A stretch of 64,000 bases of DNA, taken from Erythrocercus mccallii. Lineage: Eukaryota > Chordata > Aves > Passeriformes > Dicruridae. Below are positions 24,205-39,212 of the stretch, piece by piece. The DNA lies in NCBI GenBank assembly GCA_013397435.1, contig VZRG01000007.1, forward strand, positions 1,386,847 to 1,450,846. Reading direction: 5' to 3'. Under the pieces are notes generated by a model. The model was given only the letters and a program-made list of their open reading frames with translations, was not told the origin of the DNA and ran no database searches. The position numbers and the translations under genes were made by a program. Positions within the stretch are counted from its first letter, which is position 1, and every line of letters begins with the position of its first letter.

Positions 24205-27200
24205 GAGTGGATAGGGGCAGCTCTGAATATACAATGTATGATTGGATTGGATTGATTGGAATATCACAACTCTGCACTATTTATGTTGGTAAGGATATTG
24301 TAGACAGCAGTGGACTACTCTTTAGGTTGTGCTACAAGAGAGACAGATTATCTGTTTTCCCTTTTTATTTTTCTCAGTACAAAAACCACTTCGAATATTC
24401 TAGAGAGCAAAACATTTGGTTAGAAAATGAAAAATAAATTGTGAATATGCTGAATGGCCATGAGTTTGTAGGGCTATAAAAAGTAGATTTATTCTAAATC
24501 AGTTTACTGTAAAACTTAAATTTAAATTGAATTTATGGTATGGTATTATTAGATGGTATTAAATGTTCTCTAGAATAAATAGAAAAGCTATAGAAATCAA
24601 AATATATGACTCTCTAATGTCTTGCCAAAAAGCTTTGAGTTGCATACAGAACAAATTATACGCTTCATGTAGTAAATTTGAACCCCATTAAAATAACTGA
24701 GCACTTTGCAGTAGTGTGATCTGAAGCTGTGATCCTGAGAAGAGTCCAGCAAACCAAAGTCAGCTCACAGTTTGTGAGGAAATAGGGTCTTCTATGTGAA
24801 ATTTTTGCTGCTAAAGCCATGGATTTGGTATTTATTTGGTATTTGGCATTATAATAGTTATATCAACAGTTAACAAATGCTTTAGAACACCATTAGAAGG
24901 TGCAGTTTGAGTTGTTGCCTTTAAAGTAAGCTTTAATATTTAGGTCTTGGTCCACTGCAATCATCAAGGTTTCAGAAGAATGTTATCCTCACGTAAACAT
25001 TAATTAGCCTAACTAATTCTAAATAAGCATGAACCCAGCACACAGTTTGTGCTTTGATCAATTACATCTAAAAGTCTTCTAGTACTTTTTTAAGGAAGCA
25101 TGCTAGTTCACATATCTAAGAAAAATGTTGTAAGGAGGGAGCCTGTGTTCTGCCTACTTCTCTTTCCCTCCCTTAATTTTCTAACTTACTTATTGTGTGG
25201 CTCTTACAGCTGACAGTTAAACCACTGCGAGTCTTCTCAAACTGGGTTTGAATACAATAAAGACTTTCCTCCTTTCCTGTAGCTTGTGCAAAGATGCAAA
25301 CAAAGTCAGAATTTCTTGGGTTTTCCACATAAAAACTTGCAAATAAGAACTTCTAGAGATTTCCTAAAAAATCCGCTAAGTGCAACAGTTTCAAATTCAC
25401 TAATTTTACAAATAATGAGAACTCAACTCAGTGTCACATTTTATGGGAATCAGATATTTAAACCAGATATACATAAAGTGTTTTTTAGACTTTGTCTGTG
25501 CTCTATTCTCCCTTTCTGAATAGCAACTGATTACTTTTTGCACAAAAATCCACTGCATGAATATAGCAGTGGAACATTTCTGAGAGTTTAAGTAGTCTTT
25601 GACTTTTGTGTGTAATTGGTATTAATGGGCAATTCTTGACTCTAGAAATCATGACAAATCATGAAGAAAGATGCAAAATATTATTACCCAAAATAAGTCT
25701 ACTACACAAATACTTTCAAACATGTTTGTGATTCTGATATCAGACTTCTCCTTCAGGGGTAAAATAAGGGATGAAAAGATGCCTCAAACTATCCCTGATA
25801 TCACTGGGCTGGATGGATAGAAATGTTCGGAGTCCTACCAGTTTGTTTTTTTTTTTTTCAAGTGTACCAGGACCTGAACTCACTTTCTTGCATTTTTCTT
25901 AGGGAATACCATTTCATAATTTTGCTTGCAGTATTATGTAGAAACTATGAACATTTTCTTTTGATATAGTGGCTTTTATTTTGAACTCGCCACTGGACAG
26001 TCTTTATATACTCTCCTCATATCTGACAATCAGCAAGGTTTCCATGGACTTTTAGTTCTGTCTCTCAAAACTATAAGCAAGCTATACCCTGGTGGAATGA
26101 GAAGAGAGCAGTGGGGATGTTTGAAGAAATTATAAACCTTGCTTTCTCCAGGTGGCTCAAACTGATCTGTTTCTTCTCTGCATGTTGGAGCCTACAACAA
26201 ATATATAACTTCCTACCTGCAAAGCTGTCTGCAATATGTTAAATGGCTTCCAAACCATAATTGATGTTCATAAACTCACATAACTTAAATTTCCCAAACT
26301 GTTTTTTCCCAGAGCCTTTGCTGAGGCAGGTACTGCTATTTTCTGTCATTACTGGAATGATAAACTTTCACAAATTAAAATTAGAGTTTGTAGTCATTCT
26401 TTGCTATATATGCTTTTAAATTATGATGACAAGAATATCAAACTGTTTATTGCTGAGGGTGGTAGTTGAGCATATGTGCAAAAGAAATAACATTTAAACA
26501 TGTTAGCAGCTTTAATAACATTAAGCTTCACAATCTGTGTTTTGATCTAGTAATACTAAAATTGTATTTCAAGTTCCAATTTTAAATTTCATTATCTGAT
26601 TATGCCTATTTTATTATTAACATGAGCAAAACAAACTTCATATTGCCTAGAGTTTGATATCTAGGAGGTTTTGATTTAACCGATTCAAGTGCTAATTCAC
26701 TACTTAATCCAAAGGATTTGGTGAGGAATTCTAGGGGAAACATATCTAAGAACTAGCTGAATACTGTGGAGAGAAGTCCCTTGTCCTTAGCCAGGGCATA
26801 TCTTTCAAAAGATCCCAGAATCTCTAAATAATCAGCCATCAGCACTTACCCAAGAAAATATTGCATTTCTACTTTGTGAAAGAGTATTTGTTCAGTTCTT
26901 ATCATTCTTACACTGCCTCTATGATCTACTCTCAATTTTTGTAATCAGGATATGTATTCTACAATGTCAATGGCTAACCACTTCTCCACTATTGCACAGT
27001 CATGTCTTGGCTATTTTAGCAGTGAGATCTTAAAGACAGAAAGAAAAGAGGAAAGAAACTTCCACACCATCTTAGTACAAAAGAAAGGAACAGAGAAGAA
27101 TACATAAACTTAACTATGTGGTGACACATAATATTACACTTCAGAGTTTTCCCTTTGAAATGGCTGTCCTGGATATACAAACTTGCTCTCCAAAAACCCG

Positions 27201-30005
27201 CAGGATCCAAGGCCTCTCCTTCAATTGCACTCAGTCTGCAGTGGGTTATATCACAATACCACATGCTGCTGCACAAAGAACCAACACGGCCCACTGAGTA
27301 TCAAAATATAGGTGTATGTGCACTCATAGCCTTCAGGGAAAAATAGATACACTTATAGCATATCTTCCTAGACCTGGCCTTGCTTTCACACCACAATTGC
27401 AGTGATGAGGCAACTGAGGGAGCTACATCCTATATCAGAACATAATATTTTATGCAGCATGATCATAACTGACAAAGGCATCTATTTGTTTTACTTAGAA
27501 TGTAATGACTGTAACACTGCCACACTCCCCCAAGGGAGGTCAACGTTCAAACAGTTCCTAAAAATCACTTAGGAGAATTAGTAATTCACAAAGTCGAATT
27601 TCAAGTATTCTTAGCACTATGATAAAAGGTTTCTAGGACTATGGAGTTTCTGGTTATTATCTAACTCAACCAACAGATTTAGATGGCCATTTGGTAATGA
27701 CCCTTGTCTCACGCCTAGAAGAAGGCAAAATCCTCAGTGTCTCAGTAGGAACATAAAAACGATTACTGGTGGTTGTATATGCACAAAGTTCCCTCTTCAG
27801 CTATGCCATCTCCTTAATGGTGCATTAAGCATATGCAAAATATGTTTTAAATACATTGATTTCCTTGAATGTTATCCATTTCTACTCAGTTTCCACTAGT
27901 TTCAATATAACTATTGAAATGAGTGGTTAAATGTTTTCTTACGGTGTTTCAAATTATAAATCTTTAAAACTACATTAATAAAAGGTGGGCTTTCCTTTGT
28001 CTGGGAGTAATGTAGATGCCTGTCACTGAATTTGAATTGAAAAAGAAAATTACCTTTGTCAGCAGGAACATCAGGGAAAGGTAACCTGGTACTTAATTCA
28101 GATCAAATATTCATAGTGAGAGTACAAATTAAATTGTTCGTTTAAACTATTGCTCTGTTTCTGATGGGCCACTAAAAACTGGAATAGGGAGATGGATTTA
28201 TTTTCATTTTCCAAATTAAAATATTAAAATATATATAATGAGCTAGCTCATATCACAGAAATAAGATGAACTGAATATATAATTTCCTTTGGAGCTATAT
28301 AAAAATATTCTCCCTTTGCAAGGATTTTATTTTCACATCTATTAAGAATATAATTAAATGAGCCAAAGAAAAGTTGTTGGCACACATGAAAGGACTATTT
28401 ATTATTATTATTTCTATTGTAATGGTACTTTACAGAAAAAATAATTAGAATAATATTATTATTATCACTTCACTAAATCATGCTATTCTATTTTAGATTA
28501 TGGCATTTAAGCATTTGCTTAATGTTGAAAATGGCCATTAATTGCTCCGCTGCACTGGTTCCACTATCATTACCTTTAAGATATTTGATCTGGGCTGACC
28601 TCCCCTGTAAGAATTTAGTTGTAAAAGTTAAGAAGATAATGTCACGTTGAAGGTTCATGCAGCTTTCTTCTGCCTAAGATAATTGTGAAGTCTAGGGAAG
28701 AATACAATGCCAGGAGAAGCAGATATTAATACTTCCTTTCAATATTTTCTGAACACTCACAAGTCTGTACCTCAAATCTGTGATACAGAAGTGTCAATAT
28801 ATTTAACAACTCTGTGTATTATTTTCCTCCTTGAATTTATCAGTCCATTAATGAATGATGTAAAATTTGTAGGGTCCTGTGACAAGGACTTCCCATGCAA
28901 AATTATATTGTTTTGTAAAGAAATTTTTTTGCAGCTACCTTTGCTAAGGGGACTGAAAATTAAAAGAAGTTTTCAGAAAGAACAGTGTTTGTCTGTTGTA
29001 AAGGTAAAATTTGAGCAATTGCAACCTACCTTCCTAAATTTCCCTAGTAACTTCATGAAACTCATTTGAGTTAGTGTTTCATATGCTACTGAACACTGCA
29101 TCCTACAGCACTGTAAGTCAGCAGCAAGCAAACTTGTTTGTGTTTAAAAAAATAGCTTTGGAGTACCTTGGGATCAAAAGTACAACTCAAAAATATAAAA
29201 CTACAGCTATTATACTGCTAACACCCCAGAAATCTCATGGGATTCATTATGGTGAATATGCTGTACATTTCTTTCTTAGAATTCATATTGAACTTGAGAC
29301 TCTGGTATGTTTCAGGGAGCTTTTGTGTGGGAAAAAATAAAAATACTTGTTAATCTACACTTGGCATAATGTATAATGAAGTTCATATACTACCCTGGAA
29401 ACACTTTCAGAGTAGAAACAGCATTGCTTTCTGAAAGCAGTCTGAAAGCAACACTTTTTTTAGCATTTAAATTTTTTTCCCATTACAATAAAACCTGAAA
29501 ATTTACATTCTTCTATTTTTTTATACAATCCCCAATCCCAAACAAAAGCAAAGTAGAATCATGACAATGAATGATTTTAATTTCCACTCAAAATTTGAAT
29601 TCCAATCACTTTTAGAATAAATTTGTATTTAAGATATATTGTGGAGCATCAGCAGTTGAAGAAAGGAATTTTGATTCCCAAAGTTCTGTGCACAGCAGGG
29701 CTGATAGTGCTGTCCCCAGACAGCTCATCTCTGATGCTCAATGAACTGAAAGTCAATTTGATGAGGAAATGGTATGGAGAGACTTTGTCTTTCCTGCTGG
29801 AAACAGAAGAGTTCTAAAGGCAACTCCTCACCTTCTGGGCATGGCAGAGAGCCAGGCAAGCTCTGGCACACTGATATGAATGTGCTTTTGAACCACATGA
29901 AGCTTTTCTCTTTCTGCCCTCACTCTGCTTCCAGCAGTGTATTACTATCTCTGGGAGAAGGAGATGGGAAAATGAATTCAGAATATAGTAAATATAAACC
30001 CCCAA

Positions 30006-30047
30006 CAAACAAAACCAAACAAGAACAACAGCAACAACAACAAAAAG
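30006..30047. repeat. A-rich, (CAA)n-like low-complexity tract
   Basis: CAAAC and CAACAA units run for about 40 bp. The short plus-strand frame across it (poly-Gln/Lys) and the minus-strand hydrophobic frames are by-products of this composition. Confidence 0.85.
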
Positions 30048-33000
30048 CCCCACCCCAGAAATAACTCCAAGAGGCCAAAGAAGTTATTTTGGGGGTGAAA
30101 AAAATCAACAAAGATAAAAATAAAAAATATATATGTTAGATTTTAAAAGAGCATATCCTTCCTGTAAGGCCTAGGATCCTTCCATGTTGTGCTTGTAAAG
30201 TTTCTTTTTTCTTGCATTGTCAATTTCAAAGGTATAAAGTTATGTGTATTTTGAATGGTGAATATTTTGACTATGGATCCTGACAACAGGGATTCAGCTG
30301 AGCCTGAGGTGAGTGTGTTAGCTCTTTAGTGTTGCACATGCAAAAATATGGCTCAGTCAACTGTCTATACATGTTGACTTTTCAATGACAGCTTGTTTTC
30401 TAGACATTGTCTCCTAGATGTGTATTATTTTAAGTATTTTAAAAGAATTGCAAAGCAGTACTCCAGGATTTACTAATTCATCAGGTGTTACAGCTGGCAG
30501 CAGCTCTTGATGCTACAGTGTCCATTTGATTTGAATCAAATAGCCTTGTGGCAAAGGATTTCTTTAAACCATTTTTGGAATAGGAGGAGATCTAAAATAC
30601 TATAAATGTGAGCAAGGCAAAATGTATTTAACTGATTTTTAAAAACAACCCAAAAGCTGCATGGAAATACCAGGTACTGTTTGCAAGAACTTTTTTTTTT
30701 TCTGGAGTGTATCTTTTATGTAAATTGTAGATACAGCTGCAGGAAGCAGTAGAATGTGTTTAAGACCACAGAAACACCTCAAACATTATATATTAAAATA
30801 TCAGGTCTAAATTTACAGCTGGTAGTCTTAATCTGTCTAAGAGAGTTTGAAATAACTTCTATTTAAACTTATCCAGATAAGCCTAGTGCCAAATATTTGG
30901 GCAAAATATGCCTATCTTTCTTAAATGCAGAGGTAGAAGGAGTAAGACAGTGCCTATTTACAGGAAGCAGAGAAAAAACCCAAGGATTTTATTTCCATCT
31001 GCCGTTCAATATTATTAAATGAAACAAACTAGCCTGGAACACACAAGCAAGAAGAAGCACACATGATCAATTGTCAAGTTATTTGTATCACCCTTTCTGG
31101 AAATGTGAAGGATTTCCTCCATTTTATGGAACCAGGCAAAGCTTTGGCGACCAGCTCATGATCTGGGATAGTCTAGGATAGATGCCTTGGGTAAAAGGAT
31201 TAGAATAGATCCAAGCTCCAAACAGAATAACAGAATATCTTGTATTTTTTTATGGCTGCCTGCAGCCATGGAGATTGTGAAGTTCACTGCAGAAGGCTTC
31301 CAGCAGCTTCAAGGACAGTAGCTACAGGCGATTCAGTGGTACCTCTAAGCCAAGAAGTTGGTTATTAGTGCAGCCAGCTGTCTGAACTCCTGCTGACTGG
31401 ATCCCTCCATCTCTCTGCCCCTCATAAATTTCTAAAGGGCCTTAACGCTCCAAGGAAAATTAAAAGCATGATACCTGTGAGTACAGAAATACAGACTGAG
31501 GTAGATTAAACTTTATAACTGACTCCTTCTCCCTGACTTCATTTGTAAAAATCAAGAATATGCAAGCTGTATTTCCTATACGACCCACACCATCTTCTGC
31601 TGGAATATCGGATGTCACAGAAGTGTTTAGCAATCTATACCACCAATGGCTAGGATGGTAGCAATTTATTATCACACTGATGCATTCAAAACCATACATT
31701 TAACTTTCAGTTTGGTGATAAGCATTGGCAAGCTTAACTTGAGCATAATATTGTTTTTCATCTAGTAAACAGCTATTTAAGTTCCCCTAGGAATTCTTCT
31801 CTATCTGTGTTTTCAAAGCTCATATGTCTTTTAGCTTCCTTCATGTCATGAAAAGTGGTTTCTCTGCTCATTTACAGACTGCTGTGCAAAAAGCAGCCTC
31901 TGGAAATGGCTGGTGTGCAGCATATCGTAGTCTATAAATCTGATAAAAAAAGACAAATTAAGACTTTTAAGAGCTACAGGCAGCCCCGCCATTTGCATCT
32001 GCTCCTTGCAGAAACAGTCTGATCCTCTTCAAAAGGTGAAGATAAATGTCTGCAGTGCTACTCGATGTTAATGGGCAGATACTTCCTATCACCTCCTTGG
32101 TTACCCTATCTGGGCACTCCCTGGCACCAGTGTGTGAAAGACCAGGAGTGCTGCACTGGTGAGAGCCCACAGAAGGATCACTTTTCTGGGAGGCACAGAA
32201 GTGATGGGTAAGGGAAAGGAGTGCAGAAAGAAAAAGTCATTCAAAGCCTCTTGTTCAGAGGGTCAAACAGGTCTGTGCTCCTGTCTGGGGAATGCATAAT
32301 GGACTAGGCAAGCGTTGGCTTGCTTTTACTGTGTGAGAGCTGAAGGCAGCACAGACCCTTGTGGTGGAGGGCTGGGAGCTGCAAAAGCACCATTGCAGGG
32401 GCTTCATTTGCTGATCCTGCTGCCTGCTTCCCACCTGTAAGGATAGCCTGCACTTAAAACCTTCAGGAGAGCTCTTACTGTTCAATTTGCTTCAGTATGT
32501 GTGATAATTTACTTTCCCATCAAATGTAACAGGGAATACACATATTTGTCCTAGCTGTTTCTACCCACAATAATGTGTGTTTATTCATTACCCACTCAGC
32601 TATCTGTCTTTAATTAGTTCCTCAGCTGAGTACTTCAAGCTGTGCTGTGCACTTCTGGAATGTTTCTTGTTTTACTAATGAATTTAATTTCGTTGATCAT
32701 AGCTCAGTCACTATGAACTACTGACTCTTCATGTGTAAATAAGAGGGAGGAGACGTGGAGGGCCCCTGGCTTACTTTTTGGTGATAAGTGATGATGTTTA
32801 CCTGCCTAAGTCTCTTCAAGGGTGTGACTACAACTAGGAAAGAGGGGATGAGTAACAAGGTGGAGAGAGAAATCTTCAGCACAACCCACCACTTCTCCAA
32901 AGATCTCAGGGAAAAGGTCAAATCTAATAATTCTTCCTATGATGCATATTTAATACAGTCTTCAGAATTCAGAATCCCTGGAGCCCAGAAAAATAAAATT

Positions 33001-33521
33001 TTCAGGTGCACTTTAGAAACATTTGAACATTATTCAATGATAATTTTGGTTCTTACACACTGAAATCACAAAAGAAAAGAAATAGTGTGGAAAATCATGG
33101 AGTATTTTCCTTATTTTCATACATGGTACTGCATAAGGCTGCATATAGCTGATATAAATTGAATTTGAAAGTCTTACCTGTCACATATTCTTTCAACATC
33201 AAATGTATTTTTTGGAGGCAGAACACTATTTTGTTTTGTCCTGGTAAGTCATTACCCATATATTTAATTTCCTATTGGTTAAGGATCTTTCTTGGTTTGG
33301 GGTTTTGCTCATGTATTTTTGGATGTGAGTGGAGAGCACTTAATTACTTGGGCTAGTAATTACCTAGGAATTTTCAACGTTTTCACATGTTTGTGGAAGT
33401 GATTCCAGGAGAATTGATAGAGATAGGTAATGCAGCCCCTGATGTATATCCTTGGGCCTCTAGTTTGTTAGGATGTCCACCAGATTTTATGCCACTGAAG
33501 ATCAGGAAGGAATTGAGGCAA

Positions 33522-33538
33522 TTTTTTTTTTTTTTTTT
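33522..33538. repeat. T17 homopolymer
   Basis: Seventeen consecutive Ts, the longest homopolymer in the window. No SINE-like body adjoins it. Confidence 0.95.
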
Positions 33539-36500
33539 GCCATTTATATTCCCTTCCTCAGAACACTATAGATTTTGGATAGCTAGGCAGACACAAACAA
33601 ATCACACTGGACTCTCAGCTGCTTGTCTCTGCGGTCAGTAGCAGCTAAAGAGAGCCACATGTGAAAAGGCATCGTCCAGGTGTTGGTTAAGCTACTGCAT
33701 CAGTACTAGTTATCTACTAGCAGGATTGTCCTGTAAAACCCAGAAGAAAGAAAGGCCTGACTTACAGATCCTGACTCTTTAGGAAAGTCAGCCTGTGATC
33801 TCTGCCCTTTTCCTGGTTAACAAAGTTTCATATATTTAACAAGCATGCCACGACTGAAGGACATGAAGTGTGAGGAGAGTCTGAAGTGACTGGGTTTGCT
33901 TATCCCCCATCCTGATTTCAGAAAATATTTTCATTACAATATGAAATAGATTTATCAATTAAGGGCTAAAAAGATAAAAAGTACAATAATGAAAGTCTGC
34001 ATATTTTTGTTATTTAGGGATTCCAACAGTTCACGGATTCAAGCAAAAAATCAACAAAACACCTTTCCTTTCATGTTGCCATGTGAAATATTCATTGAAC
34101 TCATAACAATGACACACATTTGGAATTTACAGCTTCACATGCTGGTTTGCTATTTTCTAAAAAAATTACCTATTGCTTTAAGCATCTTAATTTTATTTGC
34201 CTGGATCTTGCCCTACACTACTACAGATTTTCTGAGGCTGGGATAGCTGCAATGAACTGTATGATAATAACATTTTTATTTAATGACTTGCTGTCCTTAT
34301 GGGATCCCAAAATTGCCTAATGATATTATGGAGAACAATCAGATTAGCCACCTGAAATACAGCGTGTGAACAGACAATAGGGAAAAGCTTTCTCTATATG
34401 GTGATATAGAGAGACAATTTCAGGATAAGGAGGGCTAAAATAACAGTTAATCACATTACGATTTAAGCAGGACTGAGGATTCTTCAAGAATGTTTACTTT
34501 TATTTTACAGAGTGAAATCTCCAAAATCTCTATCTCAGCATAGAGAGTTATTTTGCATTTATAGAAAAGAAAGGAGTGCCTCTACTATGAAAAAACTATT
34601 AAATTTAGTTTAGTTTGCCAGCAAGACCTTATCATTTTTAGAAAACACTGAAGCTTTTGAGAGTTTGGAAGGAAACTGGAAGTTTCTTGAAACTATTAAT
34701 GAAATGTATCTACACTGAGCTGATTTGTTTTAAAGTTTTACTCTGATTTGGACATTTTAAACTGGCATTTAGTTCAAAACTTCATTTATGAAATACTGTT
34801 AAACAGTGAAGAAAAGACTCTTTTGTAATATGTTGAAAGTCAAAGTCATGATGATGTCCTTCCATTGGTAAGAACTTGATAACCAACATGTTCTGTGTCA
34901 AATGACTTATATTTTCAGAGTTTACATGGCAAGAATTTTGGAGAATTTACTCTTCTTTTGGGATGACAAATTAAAGCTTTTCCTGGAAAAATCCCTTTTC
35001 TAATTTTTTGGGAATATCTTAACTTTCCTGGAAGATATCTTGTCAACTGTGGATGAAATTTACTTCTGCATCGTCTGAAATACAAAGACACAAGAACAGT
35101 TCATAACAATAAATTCTTTTAAATTTAACCTTGTCATAGCTAATCTAAAAAAAATGATAATGGAAGTTACTTGAACACAGATACATGAACTATGTTTTGT
35201 GTGTACTGATTGATATTGACTTAGTTCCTCAGTTTTCAAAAGCAGACCTATTTGGAGTGACAAGGCAAAAGTTTTCCATCAGCAGGATTCATGAAACCAA
35301 GGATAAATAACAAAATATAGATACAGTGGGCATCCTGGAAATTGATTAGCCTAAGAACAGGCTGAAAAGGAACTTCTGAAGCCATAAAACACTACTGGTT
35401 CTCTTTCCATAACTGCTTCTTTGAAAGCTATTCTCATGAAAAATATTGCTCCTCTGAATTAGACCAAATCAGATGTGGAGATGATTCTTCACAAACGAGA
35501 GCTGAAATACAGGCATATAAAAATGTTAGAATTTGCTGCTTAATATTGTAAAGTTGAAAGCTTCATGATTCCGCAAGCTTAGCTAATACCTTCGAAGGAC
35601 AGATTACTGTAAGCTCATAAGAGGAAACGAATAGAACTTCTCTGAATTGCTTTAATGACAAAAAAGATACTATTTTGTAAGGTACAGGATTTCTCCCTCA
35701 TCTCTTTTTAGTTCTATCTGAGCTAATTCAAAATTAAAGCCTTGACTAAAATTATCAGCCTTTTCAAGTTTCTTCTTTGTTTGCCTTGAAGAACCAAGCT
35801 GGCACCTCACAAAAATTAAGTTTTAAGCACAGAAAACAGGAAGAATGAAGGGGAATTTCTACCTTTCCTCTGAAACCTGCTCTGTAAATATCTAATTTAT
35901 GGCACTTCACAGATTGTATCATTAATTTGGAACCCAGCATATTCAAACTCAGAAATTTAACAGTGGAAGTTATTCATAGCATTCTCAATGGAAAAAGGAG
36001 TAAGTAGGGAATACTTCATATTTCTCTTACAGTTTTCTAGCCCTTTCTCTCCCACATTTGCAAGTTTTCCATGGAAGACAAAGGTCATAAAAATGTTAAA
36101 AAATAGATCAGAGAAAAGAAATAGAAGGTTAATTTTTAATATATGTGTTCCACTTCTCTTAACTATTATATTCCCTTTTAATAGTTCAGACTTCTAATCA
36201 CTTGACAAAAATGCAAAACTTTGCAACCCTGTGTTAATAGGTAGTTCCTTTGGGAAATGCATCATAGTTCTACATGAAAATCTAGAATGACCTGCTTCAC
36301 TGAGAGAGAGAAGGATCAGGTAACTTTCCTTCAAAAATTCTGGAAAGCTTGTGTATAATAATATATATACCTATATAATAGGACTTGATTATGGAAAGGT
36401 GTTGAACTGAAGCTGTCAAAATTCAGTCCTACAGTTAAAGGATGAGGAGAATAGCCTGTGGGATGAGAAATCATTACGGATAGCAGCTGTGATTGTGGAA

Positions 36501-38566
36501 TACATCCCTGACCTTCCTTTTTATTCTATCGTTGGATAGAAAAGGTTCAACTATTGTAAATGCTTGTATTTAGAGATAATTAGAGTTAGCTTGCCTCCCT
36601 AGCACGGAGATCAGTGGTGCAAGTTTAACGAACACCAAAGGTCTCAAATGTCTTCTTACTAGTTTTTCCATCTTGGTGATTGAACATTTTAAGTATTACT
36701 GAGACACTTAGCATTGTGTGTCAGATATTGGGTGCTGTGAGGTTATAAATGGCTATCCTCTATCCTGCTGCCAATCACTTATCTACGTCCAAATGAGACT
36801 GAATTTGCATAACTTACATATCGGGATGAATGACACTGACCCCACTCTACCTCACCTTCAATCACTCTCTGCCTTTTTCTGTTCTTTTTGCTCTTTAAAT
36901 GTCAGTCAGTGCTGCAGGAATGTGCAGGCCAAAAGTATTAAAGTGAGAAAGAGTTCAACCTAAAAAAATAAATATAGATAATTCCCTCCCTATTACACCT
37001 AATTTCTAAGAAAACTCAGGCTTATGGTATGAATTTAAAGGTGGCTGCAAATTTGTACATGTAATAGACAGGATTCCAGTAACCTCTCAATCCCTAGTTT
37101 AGTCACGGGTTCTCCTAATCCCCTATTGCTTTACTGGCATCTCCTTCTTGTCCCTTTTCTATACATTGTGGGAATTCTCTCATCATTTCATTCTTGGATT
37201 TTGTTTATCTCAATTGCTTTTCTTATATTGCTGCAGGTAAGAAATAGGATAGCAATATGCATTACAATAACAAAGATGGTAAAATGTTTGAAATTATAAT
37301 TAAAGCATAACTTCAAGGGGATTTAATATGAACTGCTACTGTATGTCATCAGACTAACAATGCTTGCTTAGATTCCCTAGGAATCTAGAGACAATACTTT
37401 ACATGAAATGCTTCAGATACTTTTTTGCATTAAAGAAGACAAAATTAACTACTGTATAATCATAATGATGAGGAGAATTTGAATAAAATTTGCTCTTAAT
37501 TGCATTTGAATTCTGTATCTCTGAAACATAAAGCTTATAACTCCCCTATGGAACTTCACCATTTTTTTCTTTTAAGATCAGTTGGAGAATTGAACATGTG
37601 CATCGATTGCCATATGTTTTCATTACTTCAGCAAATATGTAAAAAAGCAAAAATTTATTAGTTCATTGATATTTAAATGAACTGTCTTTGGTAGTTTATA
37701 CCAACATATACATTCAGGTAGAATTGAATGCATATGAGAACTAAAATTATTTGTTAATAGGCAGGTCAATTCCTATCTTAACAGTTTGTTGTCAGATTTA
37801 CATTTCATGATAAATCTGGCAAGGGTGGAGATGTAAATTGTGGAGTTGTATTATTCTTCGTACCTACATTCACAAATGTGTGAAACAGGTGTGACCTTCC
37901 TTTTCAAAGGCAGTAGAGGATGCCCAGAAAAAGTAACTAGATTAAGGTAAACAGTAAAGATGAACAGGTTGAAATGCATTTTCCATCAAAACAGATACTC
38001 AGAGCATGCTGCCTTCATGACCTCAAGGAAAAGTCTCCAGCAATGTAAATTGCATTCATAATGAAAATACACACTGAGTGACAGTGTAATCTATAATACT
38101 TTCATACACTACCAGGTACTAGGCAAAAGTGTCATAAATCTCACTCTTTTGAACAAAGCACCCAGGCTCTACTGGATCTTTGGAAAGCTGGAAAAGGATT
38201 TTAAAAAAGGGTCTCAAACTGCATCAAGAGCCATTGCTTGTGGTTAAAATGATCTCTCCTTGGTGTATTCTAATGGGAACAAGTAAAATTTTTTCCTTTT
38301 TACCTTGGGTTATTGATGTTCATGTAGCACAAACTGTATGGAACATTATATTTCTCAATGTGCCAAAATTAAACTTGATTCTATTGTTACTTTTTTCTCT
38401 TACACTATTTGGAGGCATCCTGATGCTTCAGTCACGCCTAAAAAGACATGTTCAATAAGAAAATGATTAAACCATATATGTGTGATCTGTACTTTTTCCT
38501 GCTCTGTGAGATAGGTAGCTCTCATGGCTAGGATTTGCTTTCAGAAAGGAAACAGAACAAAACCTG

Positions 38567-38606
38567 ACAGTGAGTGGGATGCTATTACAGTGAGTGGGAT
38601 GCAATA
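38567..38606. repeat. Two-copy tandem duplication, 20-bp unit
   Basis: ACAGTGAGTGGGATGCTATT is followed directly by a second copy that differs only in its last four bases (AATA in place of TATT). It looks like a recent slippage or microduplication. Confidence 0.9.
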
Positions 38607-39183
38607 GTGAATATTCATATATACCCTGTGAATCAATATGTTTCTATGTTAAAATTGTGCCATTTTACAAGCATTTATTCCGTGGATACACATGTATTCA
38701 AAGTTTGAACTGAAAGAGAATTTTATGGCCATGTAATAAACCTCAGTAAAGGTCGTGTACTGTAGAAACTGAGAGCTTATAAATCATTAATGCCATCAAT
38801 TCCCTGTGGGTTTTGAGATTATGTAAAAAAAGCAAAACAGAGCTTTATGTAGAAAGAGCACTCATGGAATCTTACAGTCCTGTGAAGAGTAATTAGTGCC
38901 AAATATCTAGGCCAACATGTCTCCTGTTCTACAGATACAAAGGAGTAGGAGAAAAATGTCTAGAATGATTAGCTAGGTTTAAGTATTATCACAAAGAAGG
39001 AAGAAAATATTTTTGGAACTTAAATAATTGCAACCATACATGGTCAAATGCTGTTCACACTGCCTACCACTCCCCATCGCCTAAACTGAAAGACAATTCC
39101 AGCTGATTTGCAATTTCAGAGATGCTAGGTCTTCTCATTTTGGTACTGCCTAGCATCTAAGGTAGAGCTTATCTTGCTGAAAA

Positions 39184-39212
39184 CGTATATAACAGGTATA
39201 TAACGTATATAA
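39184..39212. repeat. GTATATAAC triple repeat
   Basis: The nonamer GTATATAAC occurs three times within 29 bp. The first two copies are separated by AG and the last two are adjacent. Confidence 0.85.

Noticed and set aside
31967..32170. GC-richer patch with a 67-codon minus-strand frame that looked exon-like
   Set aside because: No usable donor after the open stretch and no resemblance to any domain of the CNTNAP family.
33522..33538. Poly-T run as a possible poly(A) tail of a minus-strand SINE or processed pseudogene
   Set aside because: No SINE body, gene-like sequence or target duplication flanks it.
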